A stretch of 64,000 nucleotides of DNA. Source: Doryteuthis pealeii (lineage: Eukaryota; Mollusca; Cephalopoda; Myopsida; Loliginidae). The stretch lies in assembly GCA_023376005.1 (NCBI GenBank), contig CM042181.1:26246042-26310041 (forward strand), given 5' to 3'. The notes under the pieces were generated by a model. The model was not told the DNA's origin. It saw only the letters and a list, made by a program, of their open reading frames with translations, and did not search any database. This document shows, in pieces, positions 12,503-23,005 of the stretch (position 1 is the first letter of the stretch; every line of letters starts with the position of its first letter). The translations under genes were made by a program, and so were the position numbers.

Positions 12503-12904
12503 CAAGATCATGTGCAATATATATAATATACACACACACACACACACACACATATATAGGATTAGAATAATTATTGGAAGAAATTACGCACTAGATTTCG
12601 TTTTCAGAAATAGAGCTAGTTAAAAATATTTAAGAAAAAAACAAAAACAAACTTTCTGATTGTAACAGGTTTTTCAGTATTCATTTTCGTTAACTTATTT
12701 TAGGTACCTCTAAAATTATTGACGCCAAATCCATTTATTGTTTCGATTTTCATGTTTTAATAATCAAAACTTATTTCGATTTGAGAAAGATGAGTCTTGA
12801 GTTATCGAGTGTGTGTATGCGTATGACTAATCTCTCGAAGTGGATTAAGTCGGCTTTACACGTTGATGCTTGAAGTTTCTCAGGGATTAGTATCAGAACA
12901 TGTC

Positions 12905-13115
12905 TCAGCAACATTCGTACAAATCGTTTAAATTCAGTTTTCCTTCACCTAGACCGGTCACCCCACTATTTACCCATAACACGTGGAGAATGATTGGATT
13001 AAAACCTTTCCCAATGATATCAGCACTATGTGGAAAACAGCCTCGTCTTTGGTCATTGCGTTCATTTCCTGTGACCATAACTATTACAAAACGAGCGCCT
13101 CCATTTGAGTTATCT
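12905..13115 (-). repeat. tRNA-derived SINE-like repeat
   Basis: On the - strand a tRNA-like head (TTTTGTAATAGTTATGG as degenerate box A; AGGTTTTAATCCAATC as box B) begins after GGAGGCGCTC. It is the same family as 14,805-15,080. The open frames seen on both strands here are incidental. Confidence 0.6.
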
Positions 13116-13589
13116 GTTGGTTTCATTTGGAGTATTTTTCTTTTCTTAAGAAACTGAAAAATTCTGGAGCAGATTTATTTTCTTGGTGTTTTCGAGTGGA
13201 GCTGTTTTGAATAATTAACCAAAATATATTTGAATGTTTAACTGTAACCAGCCTAAAAAAATAGTTGCATCTGCACTTCAACCCTCAATTGAACATTTAA
13301 CACTCAATCGGGAGATACAGTCAAATTGACTATTGATTCTGATGTGAACTGCACTTAATTCGGGTTACTGTGTATTCAAATTGATATACACAAGGTGCCC
13401 ACTTTATATATCTTTTCCTGTGTCATAGACGGGTTAAAATGATTGGAGGAGGAAATAGAACATTGCGTACAAAGTTTGGAGTTCGTATCATTTTAACGGA
13501 AATAAAATTGATGTTAGTACCACTTAGCACAAGTGTTAATTATTGGGTTATTTTAACTCTGTACCATGCAATGTATTTACTTACAGTAT

Positions 13590-13905
13590 TTGGTGGAACT
13601 CTTGAAAACTACCTGGAATTGATTTTCGGAAGCATCGTTCTTCAACCTGCCTGGATCGAACTTGCTTCCGAACTGAGGCCAATAAAAAGACGGATTTTCA
13701 GAAGCAGCGTTCTTCATGATTTATTAAATTTCCAGTGAAAAAATAAAAAAATTCCCTCAACCCGTTCACCACAAGATTTTGATACAAGGTTACAACTATG
13801 GAGCATCGAGCGTGAATCGAACTTGCTATTCAGTAGTAACGGATCTGCGAGACTAGCTTGATAGCAATTACACTATGATAGGACGCCCTTAACCTTTCAA
13901 TGAGC
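13590..13905 (-). repeat. two adjacent tRNA-derived SINE-like units
   Basis: On the - strand a first unit has box-A-like CATAGTGTAATTGCTATCA and box-B-like AAGTTCGATTCACG (about 13,810-13,890). A second tRNA-like head with GCAAGTTCGATCCAGGC lies at about 13,645-13,675. Copies are present at 22,190-22,470 (+) and about 27,600-27,880 (-). Confidence 0.6.
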
Positions 13906-14152
13906 AACTCATCTCCCATTGATATCATGACTTCTTTTCCTGTGATCGATAATTTATCTAAAAATGCCAATCTACTTGTGTGAGTCAAAAGTTTTGCAAT
14001 ATTTTGATATACTCACCGCAAACTAGTACATATCATGTAACCAAAGTAGTTCAATTTGTGCTAGGCACTCACTGTGCTTGGTAGTATCATGTTGGTGTGC
14101 TAACACATGTATTGCTTCACTCAGTGTACGATTTGAAACTACACGTATGAAC

Positions 14153-14495
14153 ATGCAACATAGTCAGGTTCGGAAACTTTATGAGTTCGTACCGGACCAT
14201 AAAGCTATGGAATCAACTAAAAACCCTTGTACACAAGGTGAAGGCGCAGTTAATTACAGTACAATAATGATAGGGTTAAAAGGTTGCAACAACCACGACG
14301 ATTAAGCAAGGTCTGGTAGACCGAAAACCATGTATTTTGAAGCCGGGATACAAGCCATAGAAGCAAATCAATCGAGTTGTAAACTATCAGGTGATCTCGG
14401 TATTTCACAGTCTAGTATATTTCGTCAACCTCACGTAGTCAACGAGGCACGAAGCGCCCGAATTGTGCCTCACAATGCCAAAATATTGCACCTTG
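14153..14495 (+). pseudogene. mariner-family transposase, N-terminal relic
   Basis: Translation from the ATG at 14,153 gives MQHSQVRKLYEF, later GEGAVNYSTI and, after an in-frame TAA at about 14,303, ARSGRPKTM, QAIEANQSS and SGDLGISQSSIFR. These match the paired helix-turn-helix DNA-binding region of mariner transposases (the EHSQVR start, the RSGRPKT linker and the SGELGISQSS helix). RIVPHNAK follows after a frame change. The catalytic DDD region is absent, so this covers roughly the first 110 residues of a protein of about 345. An in-frame stop and frameshifts make it inactive. The same relic occurs at 21,615-21,933 (-) and 28,138-28,478 (+) because the region is repeated in the assembly. 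The family call is from remembered motifs and is strong. Confidence 0.85.
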
Positions 14496-14604
14496 TATTT
14501 TGACTTCAAAACTTACCAGCAGCCAATTATTTTTGTAGCAGAGTTTGTTTAATGAACTAAAAAAATTGACAAAATAGTTTTTCTAGTGATATTAAGATGT
14601 CACT

Positions 14605-14770
14605 TTTTTTTTATGTATTTACCAACCCCTCCGCAATGGGTAGAATGTGACACAAAGTGGCAAGTATATTGGCATCGAATTCTCTATTCTGTAGTAAATA
14701 GATTCTGCGAGACTAGTTTGTTAAACCATTACATGAGATTGAATTCCGTTGGGTAAATAAATATCTTATT
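14605..14770 (-). repeat. tRNA-derived SINE-like repeat
   Basis: Read on - it starts GGAATTCAATCTCATGTAAT (box A region), has AGAATTCGATGCC (box B) and ends in a tail with ACTTTGTGTCACATTCTACCC and GGGGTTGGTAAATAC. It is related to the elements at 8,380 (+) and 13,760 (-). Confidence 0.65.
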
Positions 14771-14804
14771 TAAAAAACTAATATCTCCAAAGATATTAAG
14801 AGTC

Positions 14805-15080
14805 ACTTTTTATGTATTTAATCCCTTCACACGAACAGGATGTACACAAGGTCATTTTTAAGTGGAGTTTAACAGGTTTTTAACTTCAGAAGTTTTCTTC
14901 TCCTAGACTTGGTTGCCATACCAAGCTAAAGAGGCTCAGTCTTTTCTATTCTACTCTATAGCTTTCAGGGAATGATTGATTCAAACCTTTCCAATGCTAT
15001 TAGCGCTATATGAAATGCAAACAGCGTGTCCATTTCTAACGACGAAAAATTACACTACACGCCTCCACATTGTATAAAAT
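14805..15080 (-). repeat. tRNA-derived SINE-like repeat
   Basis: The - strand reads GGAGGCGTGTAGTGTAAT (box A), then AAGGTTTGAATCAATC (box B) and ends in a GGGATTAAATACAT-like tail. It is about 275 bp. Cleaner copies after the gap (28,795-29,065) show GGTTTGAATCCAATC. It is the same family as 770-965 and 12,905-13,115. Confidence 0.65.
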
Positions 15081-15187
15081 AGATTTCTATGGAAATACAA
15101 AGTAATTTCATATAATTTCAGATCTGAGACTCAAAGAAATGTATTTTTTTAGAATTTTAGAAGGACGTAATTAATAAAATAATATCA

Positions 15188-15645
15188 ATGGATGAACTCG
15201 AACGAAACCCTTAAAACTTTAAGTAGAAAAGACCAAGCATGACGAAACCCCCATCCCTCGAAGTATGGACGATGTCTTCGGTTATGTAATTCAGTGTATA
15301 ACAAAATACATAGAGAAATGGACGAAAGGCTGCATCCTTCCATTCCCAAGAAAAGTGACTCGGAATCACAAGAACTATAGAGGTATAACCATAACGACCA
15401 TAGCAGCTAGGGTTTATAATGTCCTTCGTCTTAATCGCATCCAACCTGAAGTAGAGAAAATCTTAGAACCACAAAACAAAACGCGTTTCGCAGAAATCGA
15501 TCAAGACTTCATAAATCCTGACTATTCGTCGATCGCAGGAGGGGTTCGGCAAAAATCTCGAGGCAACACTATTGTTTGTAGATTTTATCATGCGTTTGAC
15601 TCTATACACAGCAAAAATGGAGCAAAACTGCGCGCTATGGTCTAA
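15188..15645 (+). pseudogene. non-LTR retrotransposon reverse transcriptase, broken fragment
   Basis: Frames here encode pieces of a LINE-type reverse transcriptase: EVW, KWTKGCILPFPRK, NYRGIT, ARVYNVLRLNRIQPEVEKIL and, near the end, AFDSIHS. The order fits the finger and palm blocks of non-LTR enzymes (basic PIPKKG-like motif, NYRGI, LNRI-P---IL, then the F-KAFDS motif). The YxDD block is not present, so it is truncated after the AFDSIH block. The frame shifts several times. The sister copy at 29,188 reads further in frame at its start, so part of the breakage is sequence noise. No endonuclease domain was recognised upstream. Confidence 0.8.
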
Positions 15646-15764
15646 TAAGAAATAATACAAATGCTATTAAAAACCCACAAAACAAAACACTGTCTAATTT
15701 ATAGTAAAATAAGTAAAGTCGGTAGAAATGTCAGTTCAGCGGAAACAAGTCATCTCCCTTTCAC

Positions 15765-15985
15765 TAGCGCTAGACCAATAGATTGTTGTTGTGTTTGAAG
15801 TGGAGCACGGCACTTGCATCAGCCTCCACGTTACCGATAGATTCACTGAGTTGACGAGGGTCGTATCGAACCAGGAACCTGTTGCTCCTACATGGATACT
15901 CTACCGATTGAGTAAACCTCTTACTGCGATAAAACAAGTTCATCTTATAAAGATTAAATAGGAAAATATGGAATAATTTTCCAAG
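15765..15985 (-). repeat. tRNA-derived SINE-like repeat
   Basis: On - it shows GGTTTACTCAATCGGTAGAG (box A region) and TTCCTGGTTCGATACGA (box B), spaced as in a tRNA, then a body ending near CTAGCGCTAGTGAAAGGGAG. The cleaner copy at 29,800-29,990 reads CCGGGTTCGATACC, closer to a real box B. The family also includes 16,020-16,265. Confidence 0.75.
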
Positions 15986-16019
15986 TAACAACCCTTTTAA
16001 TATGTTAAAATATAAGTAA

Positions 16020-16265
16020 AATCGTCGGGTGGCTAAGAGTCGGTATCAGCCCGACAGCGTGGGAGTCTATTCCCTTTTCACTAAGCGCTAGACCAACGAG
16101 ATTGTTTTTGTGTTGAGGTGGAGCGCCCACCTACCATCAGCTCCTTACTTTACCGCACAGATCCCTGTCTACTCATACGCTGAGTTGGCGAGGGCAGGCA
16201 TCGAAGCAGAACTCTAAGCAAGAAGGCAACGCTCTACCAACGGAGCTAAACGCGGTCCTGTTGAA
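16020..16265 (-). repeat. tRNA-derived SINE-like repeat
   Basis: On - the head reads TTTAGCTCCGTTGGTAGAGC (box A) and TGCTTCGATGCCTGCC (box B). The body ends with CGTTGGTCTAGCGCTTAGTG and a TCGGGCTGATACCGACT block that it shares with the neighbouring repeat. An acceptor-stem partner is lacking, so it is not a functional tRNA gene. Confidence 0.75.
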
Positions 16266-16389
16266 TATACACAAGAGGAAAACTAAGGGAAAACAAAATC
16301 GAATAAATAACTTCTGTTGAACCGGAAGCTGAATGGCCCCACGTAATGAAGTTTGGAATTTTCCGAACTTTATTTGAAATCTAGGAAGA

Positions 16390-16620
16390 AATTGGACAAA
16401 TTTAAGTGTTAAGCGGGAATACACTGCTCTACCCGTAAGCTGCATAAAAACCGGGCTGGGTTTGGCCTGCTTGGGATCGAACTCGTGTCCGTCGGACACG
16501 AAAAACCACATGACGTAGGAGTGATGCAGACCGTGGCTTTCGATTCAGGTGCCCGATGTGTGAGGCCAATAAGGGCGGATTTTTCTGCATCGTTAGAAGA
16601 AGCTTAATTTGAATGCAATG
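16390..16620 (-). repeat. tRNA-related dispersed repeat
   Basis: On - it contains ACGAGTTCGATCCCAAGC (box-B-like) between a GCACCTGAATCGA block and CAGCTTACGGGTAGAGCAGT. A diverged copy lies at about 40,100-40,310 in the same orientation, showing it is a dispersed family and not only part of the assembly duplication. Confidence 0.6.
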
Positions 16621-16672
16621 AATTGAATTCACTCGTCCTTCAGAGAGAATTAAACAAAAAAAACAAAAAAAA

Positions 16673-16803
16673 TACAGGGTGACCAGAAAAAACAGAACAA
16701 ATTATTTTATTTATTTTTCCATTAAAACTAATGCTAATCCTAAACCCCCCTAGTTAAATTAAGTTTATAAAAAATTGTGGGTTCTGTTTTTTTTTCTGGA
16801 CTT
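16673..16803. mobile_element. small inverted-repeat element, possibly a mariner-type MITE
   Basis: It begins TACAGGGTGACCAGAAAAAA and ends GTTCTGTTTTTTTTTCTGGA, so the arms CCCAGAAAAAACAGAACCC and its complement face each other over about 130 bp. In the copy at 30,714 the left arm reads CAGGGTGACCCAGAAAA. A TA followed by CAGGGTGxCCCA is a familiar mariner end. The outer six or so bases at the right end do not match, so the right terminus is decayed. Confidence 0.5.
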
Positions 16804-17219
16804 CAATTTAATTAACAAACGTTCATAATTACCACAAGACTCCCCAAAAAAAACAAAATAAAAACAAAAAACAAACAAAAAAACAAAAATACAACAAAAA
16901 CAACTTGATATTATGTGTTCCAACTTCGCCTGTAATTTTTCCGTCTCAGACTTTAAAAAAGCTTAGATGGACAACATTTTATCTAATTATGAATTACGGA
17001 CTATGACCGATTAAACAGTTTATGCGGTGCTTTTTGGTTATCGGCATGAGAGTTCATATTGCGAATGTTATTTCAAGCCAAACACACACTCCCATTAAAA
17101 TGACATGACCAGAGGGCAATATTTTGATGCATGGGCCGAAACACAGACGGCATAGAAGAGAACTTCAAACTTCTGTAACATCAACGGACTGAATTCCTGA
17201 TTACTTTTTTTTTCTTTAC

Positions 17220-17530
17220 ATTTAGGTTTGTTGATTGATTTTAACGGCATATCAACCCATCTAGGGTCATTTTTGCTTCAATGTTCTTGTAGATTCTTTA
17301 AAATTTTTTTTTACAAAATGGGTCGCTATGCGAAACGAATAATTGTAAAAACCGGTTATTTGACCCATAGATGGCCCTTACAGGTCAACATCTGGGTCAC
17401 AGTGACCTGGGAGTAATGACAATGAAGGGGTCTACACTCCCATAATATAGCCTCACCATCAGATGCAGTTTAGTATTATACTCCTTTTAGTTTGTTTAAC
17501 CCTGCTGAGAGGAACGGCCCTGAAACGCCT
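17220..17530. repeat. dispersed repeat module (ACGGCATATCAACC family)
   Basis: It contains ACGGCATATCAACCCATCTA, then GACCCATAGATGGCCCT, GGTCACAGTGACCTGGGAGT and GCCTCACCATCAGATGCAGT. The same order of blocks recurs at 47,315-47,600 and 47,815-48,050, and the last block alone at 36,520. The family is several hundred bp long and has no recognised coding capacity. Confidence 0.65.
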
Positions 17531-18064
17531 CTGAAGGAAATGACGACTGGATGATGCTTTTGCACTGGCAACTTATGAGCTTCGTTTGTGGGTGGCTCAC
17601 CTAATACTCTTCATACGGGGTCAGTCATAATTATCTAAGCCTGGCGACAAGGCAAAGACAGTTGGTGAAAATGACAATGAAAAAATAAATAAAAAAACAA
17701 AACAAAGAAAATTACATAAATTTTAATGATTTTATTTTGTAAAAATAGCAAGATGAAATTTGATTTTCTGGTACAAAATTTTTTAGATGAGGAATAAAAA
17801 TTTGCTACAATTCACGCATGCTATTTATTGGGGTGTATAGAACAGAAAAAAATCTCGTGAAAAAATATTCAGAATCCTTTTTTTTCTTTTTAAAGATCTA
17901 TAAGCCAGATAACTTTACTCAATTTTTAGTTTGAGCCCCCCAAATGATAAATTAAAAAATAATCTGAGCCCCACCCGTCAACTTGAAGATTAGCTCCCAT
18001 TAAAGTTCGTAATGGTTTTCTTTATGTTAAGGTGTCTTGATTATAATTTGCGAAACAGTTGAAT
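17531..18064. other. AT-rich stretch leading to the palindrome centre
   Basis: No gene was recognised. Its reverse complement lies at 18,082-18,640 and a direct copy at 31,600-32,157; the three differ by small indels. Confidence 0.6.
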
Positions 18065-18081
18065 TTATTCAAAATTTTATT
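18065..18081. other. 17-base spacer at the centre of inverted repeat 1
   Basis: GCGAAACAGTTGAAT ends the left arm and ATTCAACTGTTTCGC opens the right arm, with TTATTCAAAATTTTATT between. The direct copy near 32,150 reads the complement of the right-arm side of this spacer and then continues into different DNA, so this is the fold-back point. Confidence 0.85.
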
Positions 18082-20439
18082 AATTCAACTGTTTCGCAAA
18101 TTAATAATCAAGCACCTTAACATAACGAAACATTATCGAACTTTATGGGGGATGTAATCTTCAGTTGAGGGTGGGGCTCAATTATTTTTAATTTTATTCA
18201 TTTGGTGGGGGCTAAACTAATAATATTGAGTAAAGTGATCTGGCTTATAAAGATCTTAAAAAGAAAAAAGGATTCTGAATATTTTGCACGGGAGATTTTT
18301 TTTTTGTCTATACACACAATAAATAGCATGCGTGAATTGTAGCAAATTTTTTTGTCCTCATCTAAAATTTTGTATCAAATAATTTCATCTTTGCTATTTT
18401 AAACAATAAATCATTAAAATTTTTGTAATTTTTTTCTTTTTGTTTTTTTGTTTGTTTTTATTTATTTTTTCATTGTCATTTTCAAAACTGTCTTTGCCTT
18501 GTCGGCGGCTTAGATATTTGACTGTACCCGTATGAAGAGTATTTAGTTGAGCCACGCACAAACGAAGCTCATAAGTTTGGCCAAGTGCAAAAAATGAATC
18601 ATCCAGTCGCCTTTCCCTTTCAGAGCGTTTCAGGTGCCGTGCTCATTGCGAGGGGTACGACAATATAAAGGAAGTATATATACTAAACTGTTGATGGTGA
18701 GGCTATAGTTATTGGAGTGGTAGTACCCCTTCATTGTCATACTCGCAGGTTCACTGTGGACGCAGAGGTAGTACCTGTTAAGGGCAACTATGGGTCCATA
18801 GCCGGTTTTTAAATTATCGTATTCGGATAGGACCATTTGTAAAACAATATTTTTAAAATGAATCTACATGAACATTGAGGAATAAATGACCCTAGAGGTT
18901 GGATACTGCCGTAAAATCAATCACAACCTGAAATGTACAAAGAAAAAAAAGTAATCAGTTGAATTCAGTCCGTTGATGTTATCAGTTGCCGTTTCTCTTT
19001 ATGGCCGTCTGTGTTTCGGCTGCACAATATTGCCCTCTTTGTCATGTTATTTTAATGGGAGTGTGTGTTTGGCTTGAAATATATCATTTCAATTGAACTC
19101 TCATGACCGATAACCAAAAGCACGATAACTTGTGTAATCGGTCTATGTCGCGTAATTTTTCATTACATTAGATAAAATGTTGTCCAGTTTCTAATGGCTT
19201 TTTTTTAAAGGTCTGAGACGGGAAAATTAAGCGAAGTTGGTACAAGTAATGATCAGTGTTTTTTTGTTTTATTTTTGTTTTTTGTTTGTTTTTTTTGTTT
19301 TTTTGTTTGGTTTTTTGGGGGGGTCTTGTGGTATTATGAACTTTGTTATAATTAGAATGTCCAGAAGAAAAAACAGAACCACAAATTTTTTTATACTCTA
19401 ATTTAACTAGGGGGTTTAGGATTAGGATTAGTTTATGGGAAAAATAAATAAATATTTGGGTCTGTTTTTTTCGGGTACCTGTAATTTTTTTTGTTTTTTT
19501 TTGTTTTTTTATTCTCTCTGAAGGACGAGTGATTAAATTCATTGCATAAATTTAAGTTCTTCTACGATGCAGAAAATCGCCTTTTATTGGCCTCACACAT
19601 CCGGGCCCCTGAATCGAGCCACGTGTCTGCCATCACTGCTACGTATGTTTTTCGTTTCCGCGACACGAGTCGATCCAGCAGGCAAACCGCGGGTTTTTTT
19701 ATGCAGCTGTTACGGGTGAGCCGTGGTTATTCCGCTATACCACTAAATTGTCCAATTCTTCCTAGATTTCAATTAAAGTTCGGACATTAACTTCATTAGT
19801 GAGGGCCATTCAGCTTCCGGTTCAACAGAAGTTATTTATCGATTTTGTTTTTCCCTTAGTTTTTCCTCTGTGTATATTCTACAGGACGGTTTAGCTCGTT
19901 GGTAGAGCGTTGCGCTTCTTGCTTAGAGTTCTTCTTCGAGCTGCCCTCGCACTGCGTATGAGTAGCAACAGGGATCTGTGCGTAAAGTAAGGAGCTGATG
20001 GTAGGTTGGGTCCACTCGACCAAAACAATCTCGTTGGTCTAGCGCTGTGAAAAGGGGATAGATCCCAGCTGTCTGGTGATCTAGCGACTTAGGCACCCGA
20101 CGATTTTCTATATTTTAACATATTTAAAAATTGGGTTGTTACTTGGAAAATTATTCATATTTTTTCCTATTTAAATCTTAAGGATGAAACTTGTTTAATC
20201 GAAGTAAGAGGTTTATCTCAATCGGTTAGAGTTCCATGTGAGCAACAAGGTTCCGGGTCGATAGCCGACTGGTCAACTCAGTGAATCTATCGTACCGTGG
20301 AGACTGATGGCAGTGCGTGCTCACTTAAACACAACAACAATCTATTTGGTCAGGCGCTAGTGAAGGAGATAGACTGTTCGCTGATTACTGACATCTACGA
20401 CTTACTTAATTTTACTTATAATTTATGGACATGTGTTTT

Positions 20440-20928
20440 GTTTGTGGTTTTTAGATATGCATTTGTATATTTCTTATTAGACATTAGGCGCGCAGTCTTT
20501 GCTCATTTTTGCTGTGTATGAGTCAAACGCATTGGATAAAATAAAACAATAGTGTTGCCTCGAGATTTTTGCTCGACCTGCTGGATGACGAATAGTCAGG
20601 ATTTATGAAGTTCTTGATCGATTCTGCGAACGCGTTTTGTTTTTTGTTTTTTCTAAGGATTTTTCTCTATTCAGGTGGATGCGATTAAGACGAAGGACAT
20701 TTATAAACCTAGCTGCAATGGTCGGTATGGGTTATCCTCTATAGTTCTTGGTGATTCCGAGGTCACTTTTCTTGGGAATGAAAGGATGCAGCTTTCGTCA
20801 TTTTCTCTAATTGTATTTTGTTTATACACTGATTACATAACCGAAACACGTCCATAATTCGAGGGGGATGGGGGTTTCGTCGATGCTGGGTCTTTTTACT
20901 TAAGGTTTTAAGGTTTCGTCGAGTTCAT
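20440..20928 (-). pseudogene. mirror copy of the RT relic
   Basis: This is the reverse complement of 15,188-15,645 with different indels. The - strand start at 20,928 again reads MDELDETL, and the AFDSIH region lies near 20,525. It is probably an assembly duplicate rather than a second element. Confidence 0.7.
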
Positions 20929-21614
20929 CATTGATATTAATTTTATTATATTACGTCCTTTTCTTAGAAATTCTAAAAAAATACATTTTCTTTGAGTCTC
21001 AGATTCTGAAATTTTGAATTTCTTTGGTAATTTCCATAGATATATTTTATACAATGTGGAGGCGTGTAGTGTAATGGTTTCGTCGTAGGAATGGCAGGCT
21101 GTTTGCATTTCATATGCGCTAATAGGCATTGGAAGGTTTGAATCCAATCATCTCCTGAAGCTATAGGAGGTAGATAGAAAAAGACTGAAGTTTTGCTTTG
21201 GTATGGACCAGTCTAGGAGAGGAAAACTCTGAAGTTAAACCTGTTACTCCACTTAAGAACTTGACCTTCGTGTTACATCTGTTGTGTGAAGGGGTGGATA
21301 ATACATAAAAGTGGACTTCTTAATATCTTTGGAGATTTAAGTTTTTTAAATAAGATATTATTTACCCACGGAATTCAATCGTCATGTAATGGTTACAAAC
21401 TAGTTCGCAGTCTATTACTACGGAATAGAGAATTCGATGCCATATACTTGCCACTTTGTTGTCACATTCTACCATGCGGAGGGGTTGGTAAATACATAAA
21501 AAAAAGTGCTTTTTATATCATAAAAAACTTTTTGTCAATTATTTTTAGTTCATAAACAAACTCTTTGCTACAAAAATAATTGGTGCTGGTAAGTTTTGAA
21601 GTCAAATACAAAGG

Positions 21615-21933
21615 GTGAAATATTTTGGCATTGTGAGGCAGAATTCGGCGCTTCTGGTGCCTCTGTTGACTACGTGAGGTTGACGAATCTACTAGATGTG
21701 AATACGAGATACTGTAGTTTACAACTCGATTTGATTTGCTTTCTATGGCTTGTATCCGGCTTAAAATACTGGTTTTCGGTCTCCAGATCCTTGCTTAATG
21801 TCGTGGTTTTGCAACCTCGTTTAACCATATCATTTTGTACTGTAATTACTGCGCGCTTCACTTGTGTAAAGGGTTTTAGTTTGATTCATACTTAGGTCGG
21901 TACGAACTCATAAGTTTCGACGACATGTTGCAT
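21615..21933 (-). pseudogene. mirror copy of the mariner transposase relic
   Basis: This is the reverse complement of 14,153-14,495; the - strand ATG is at 21,931-21,933. The RSGRPKT and HTH blocks can be traced, with frame changes at other places than in the first copy, as expected of independent read errors. Confidence 0.7.
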
Positions 21934-22905
21934 GTTCATACGTGTAGTTTCAAATGTACACTGGTGAAGCAATACATGTTGTTGCACACCAACATGATAC
22001 TACAAAGCACAGTGAGTGCTAGCACAATTGGAACTACTTTGGGTTACATATATGTACTAGTTTGCGGTGAGTATATAAAATTTGCATAAACTTTGACTAA
22101 CCAGTAATTGGCATTTTTAGATAATTATCGTCAGTGGGGAAAAGAAGTCATGATATCCAATGGGGATGAGTTGCTCATTGAAAGGTTAAGGGCGTCCTAT
22201 CATAGTGTAATTGCTATCAGCTAGTCTCGCAGATCGTTACTACTGATAGCCAAGTTCGATTCACGCTCGATGCTCCATAGTTTGTACTTGTTCAAAACTT
22301 GTGGTGAACGGGTTGAGGGCATTTTTTTATTTTTCACTGAAATTATTAAATCCTGAAGAAGCTGCTTCTGAAAATCCGTCTTTTTTGGCCTCATTGGAAA
22401 GCAAGTTCGACCAGGCAGGTTGAAGAACGTGCTTCCGAAAATCAATTCCAGGTGTTTTTCAAGAGTTCCACCAAATACTGTCAAGTAATACAATTTGCTG
22501 GTACAGAGTTTTAAAATAACCAATCATTAACCTTGTGCTAGTGGTACTAACATAATTTTATTTCCGTTAAATGAATACGAATCCACTTTTGTACGCAATG
22601 TTCTATTATCCTCCCATATTTTTAAACGTCTATGACACAGGAAAAGATATTAAGTGGGCACCTTGTGTATATATTGAATACCGGTAACCCCGAATTAAGT
22701 GGCAGTTCACATCCCGATCAATAGTCAATTTGCTGTATCTCCGATTGAGTGTTAAACTGTTCAATTTGAGGTGAAGTGCAGATGCAACTATTTTTTAGTC
22801 TGGTTACAGTTAACATTCAAATATATTTTGGTTAATTATTCAAACAGCTCCCTCGAAAACACCAAGAACATAAATCTGCTCAGATTTTTCAGTTTTTAAG
22901 AAAAG

Positions 22906-23005
22906 NNNNNNNNNNNNNNNNNNNNNNNNNNNNNNNNNNNNNNNNNNNNNNNNNNNNNNNNNNNNNNNNNNNNNNNNNNNNNNNNNNNNNNNNNNNNNNN
23001 NNNNN
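22906..23005. other. 100-base scaffold gap
   Basis: Exactly 100 N. Round-number gaps mark scaffolding joins of unknown size. Here the gap separates inverted repeat 1 from a direct copy of DNA that already lies upstream. Confidence 0.98.

Larger units (their letters stand above)
13137..18064. repeat. left arm of long inverted repeat 1
   Basis: The whole interval is matched in reverse complement by 18,082-22,905. Recognisable pairs are the mariner relic (14,153 and 21,933), the RT relic (15,188 and 20,928), three SINE-like repeats and the GT/T-rich tract at 16,850-16,905 (matched at 19,255-19,320). Differences are mostly single-base indels. A noisy direct copy also exists at about 26,940-32,160. 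See the findings for the assembly-artefact interpretation. Confidence 0.9.
18082..22905. repeat. right arm of long inverted repeat 1
   Basis: This is the reverse complement of about 13,137-18,064 and carries the same repeats in mirror order: ACGGCATATCAACC module about 18,700-18,930; inverted-repeat element about 19,365-19,490; tRNA-related repeats 19,560-19,770, 19,880-20,110 and 20,200-20,400; RT relic; SINEs 21,060-21,300 and 21,370-21,510; mariner relic; tRNA-like units 22,190-22,470. The arm ends at the N gap. It contributes no independent genes. Confidence 0.88.

Noticed and set aside
13439..13738. 99-codon open frame on +
   Set aside because: It lies over SINE-like DNA and is broken by indels in both other copies; no domain recognised.
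15765..16265. Functional tRNA genes
   Set aside because: Box A and box B are present but no complete acceptor stem or anticodon arm was found; bodies and tails repeat elsewhere, so these are SINEs.
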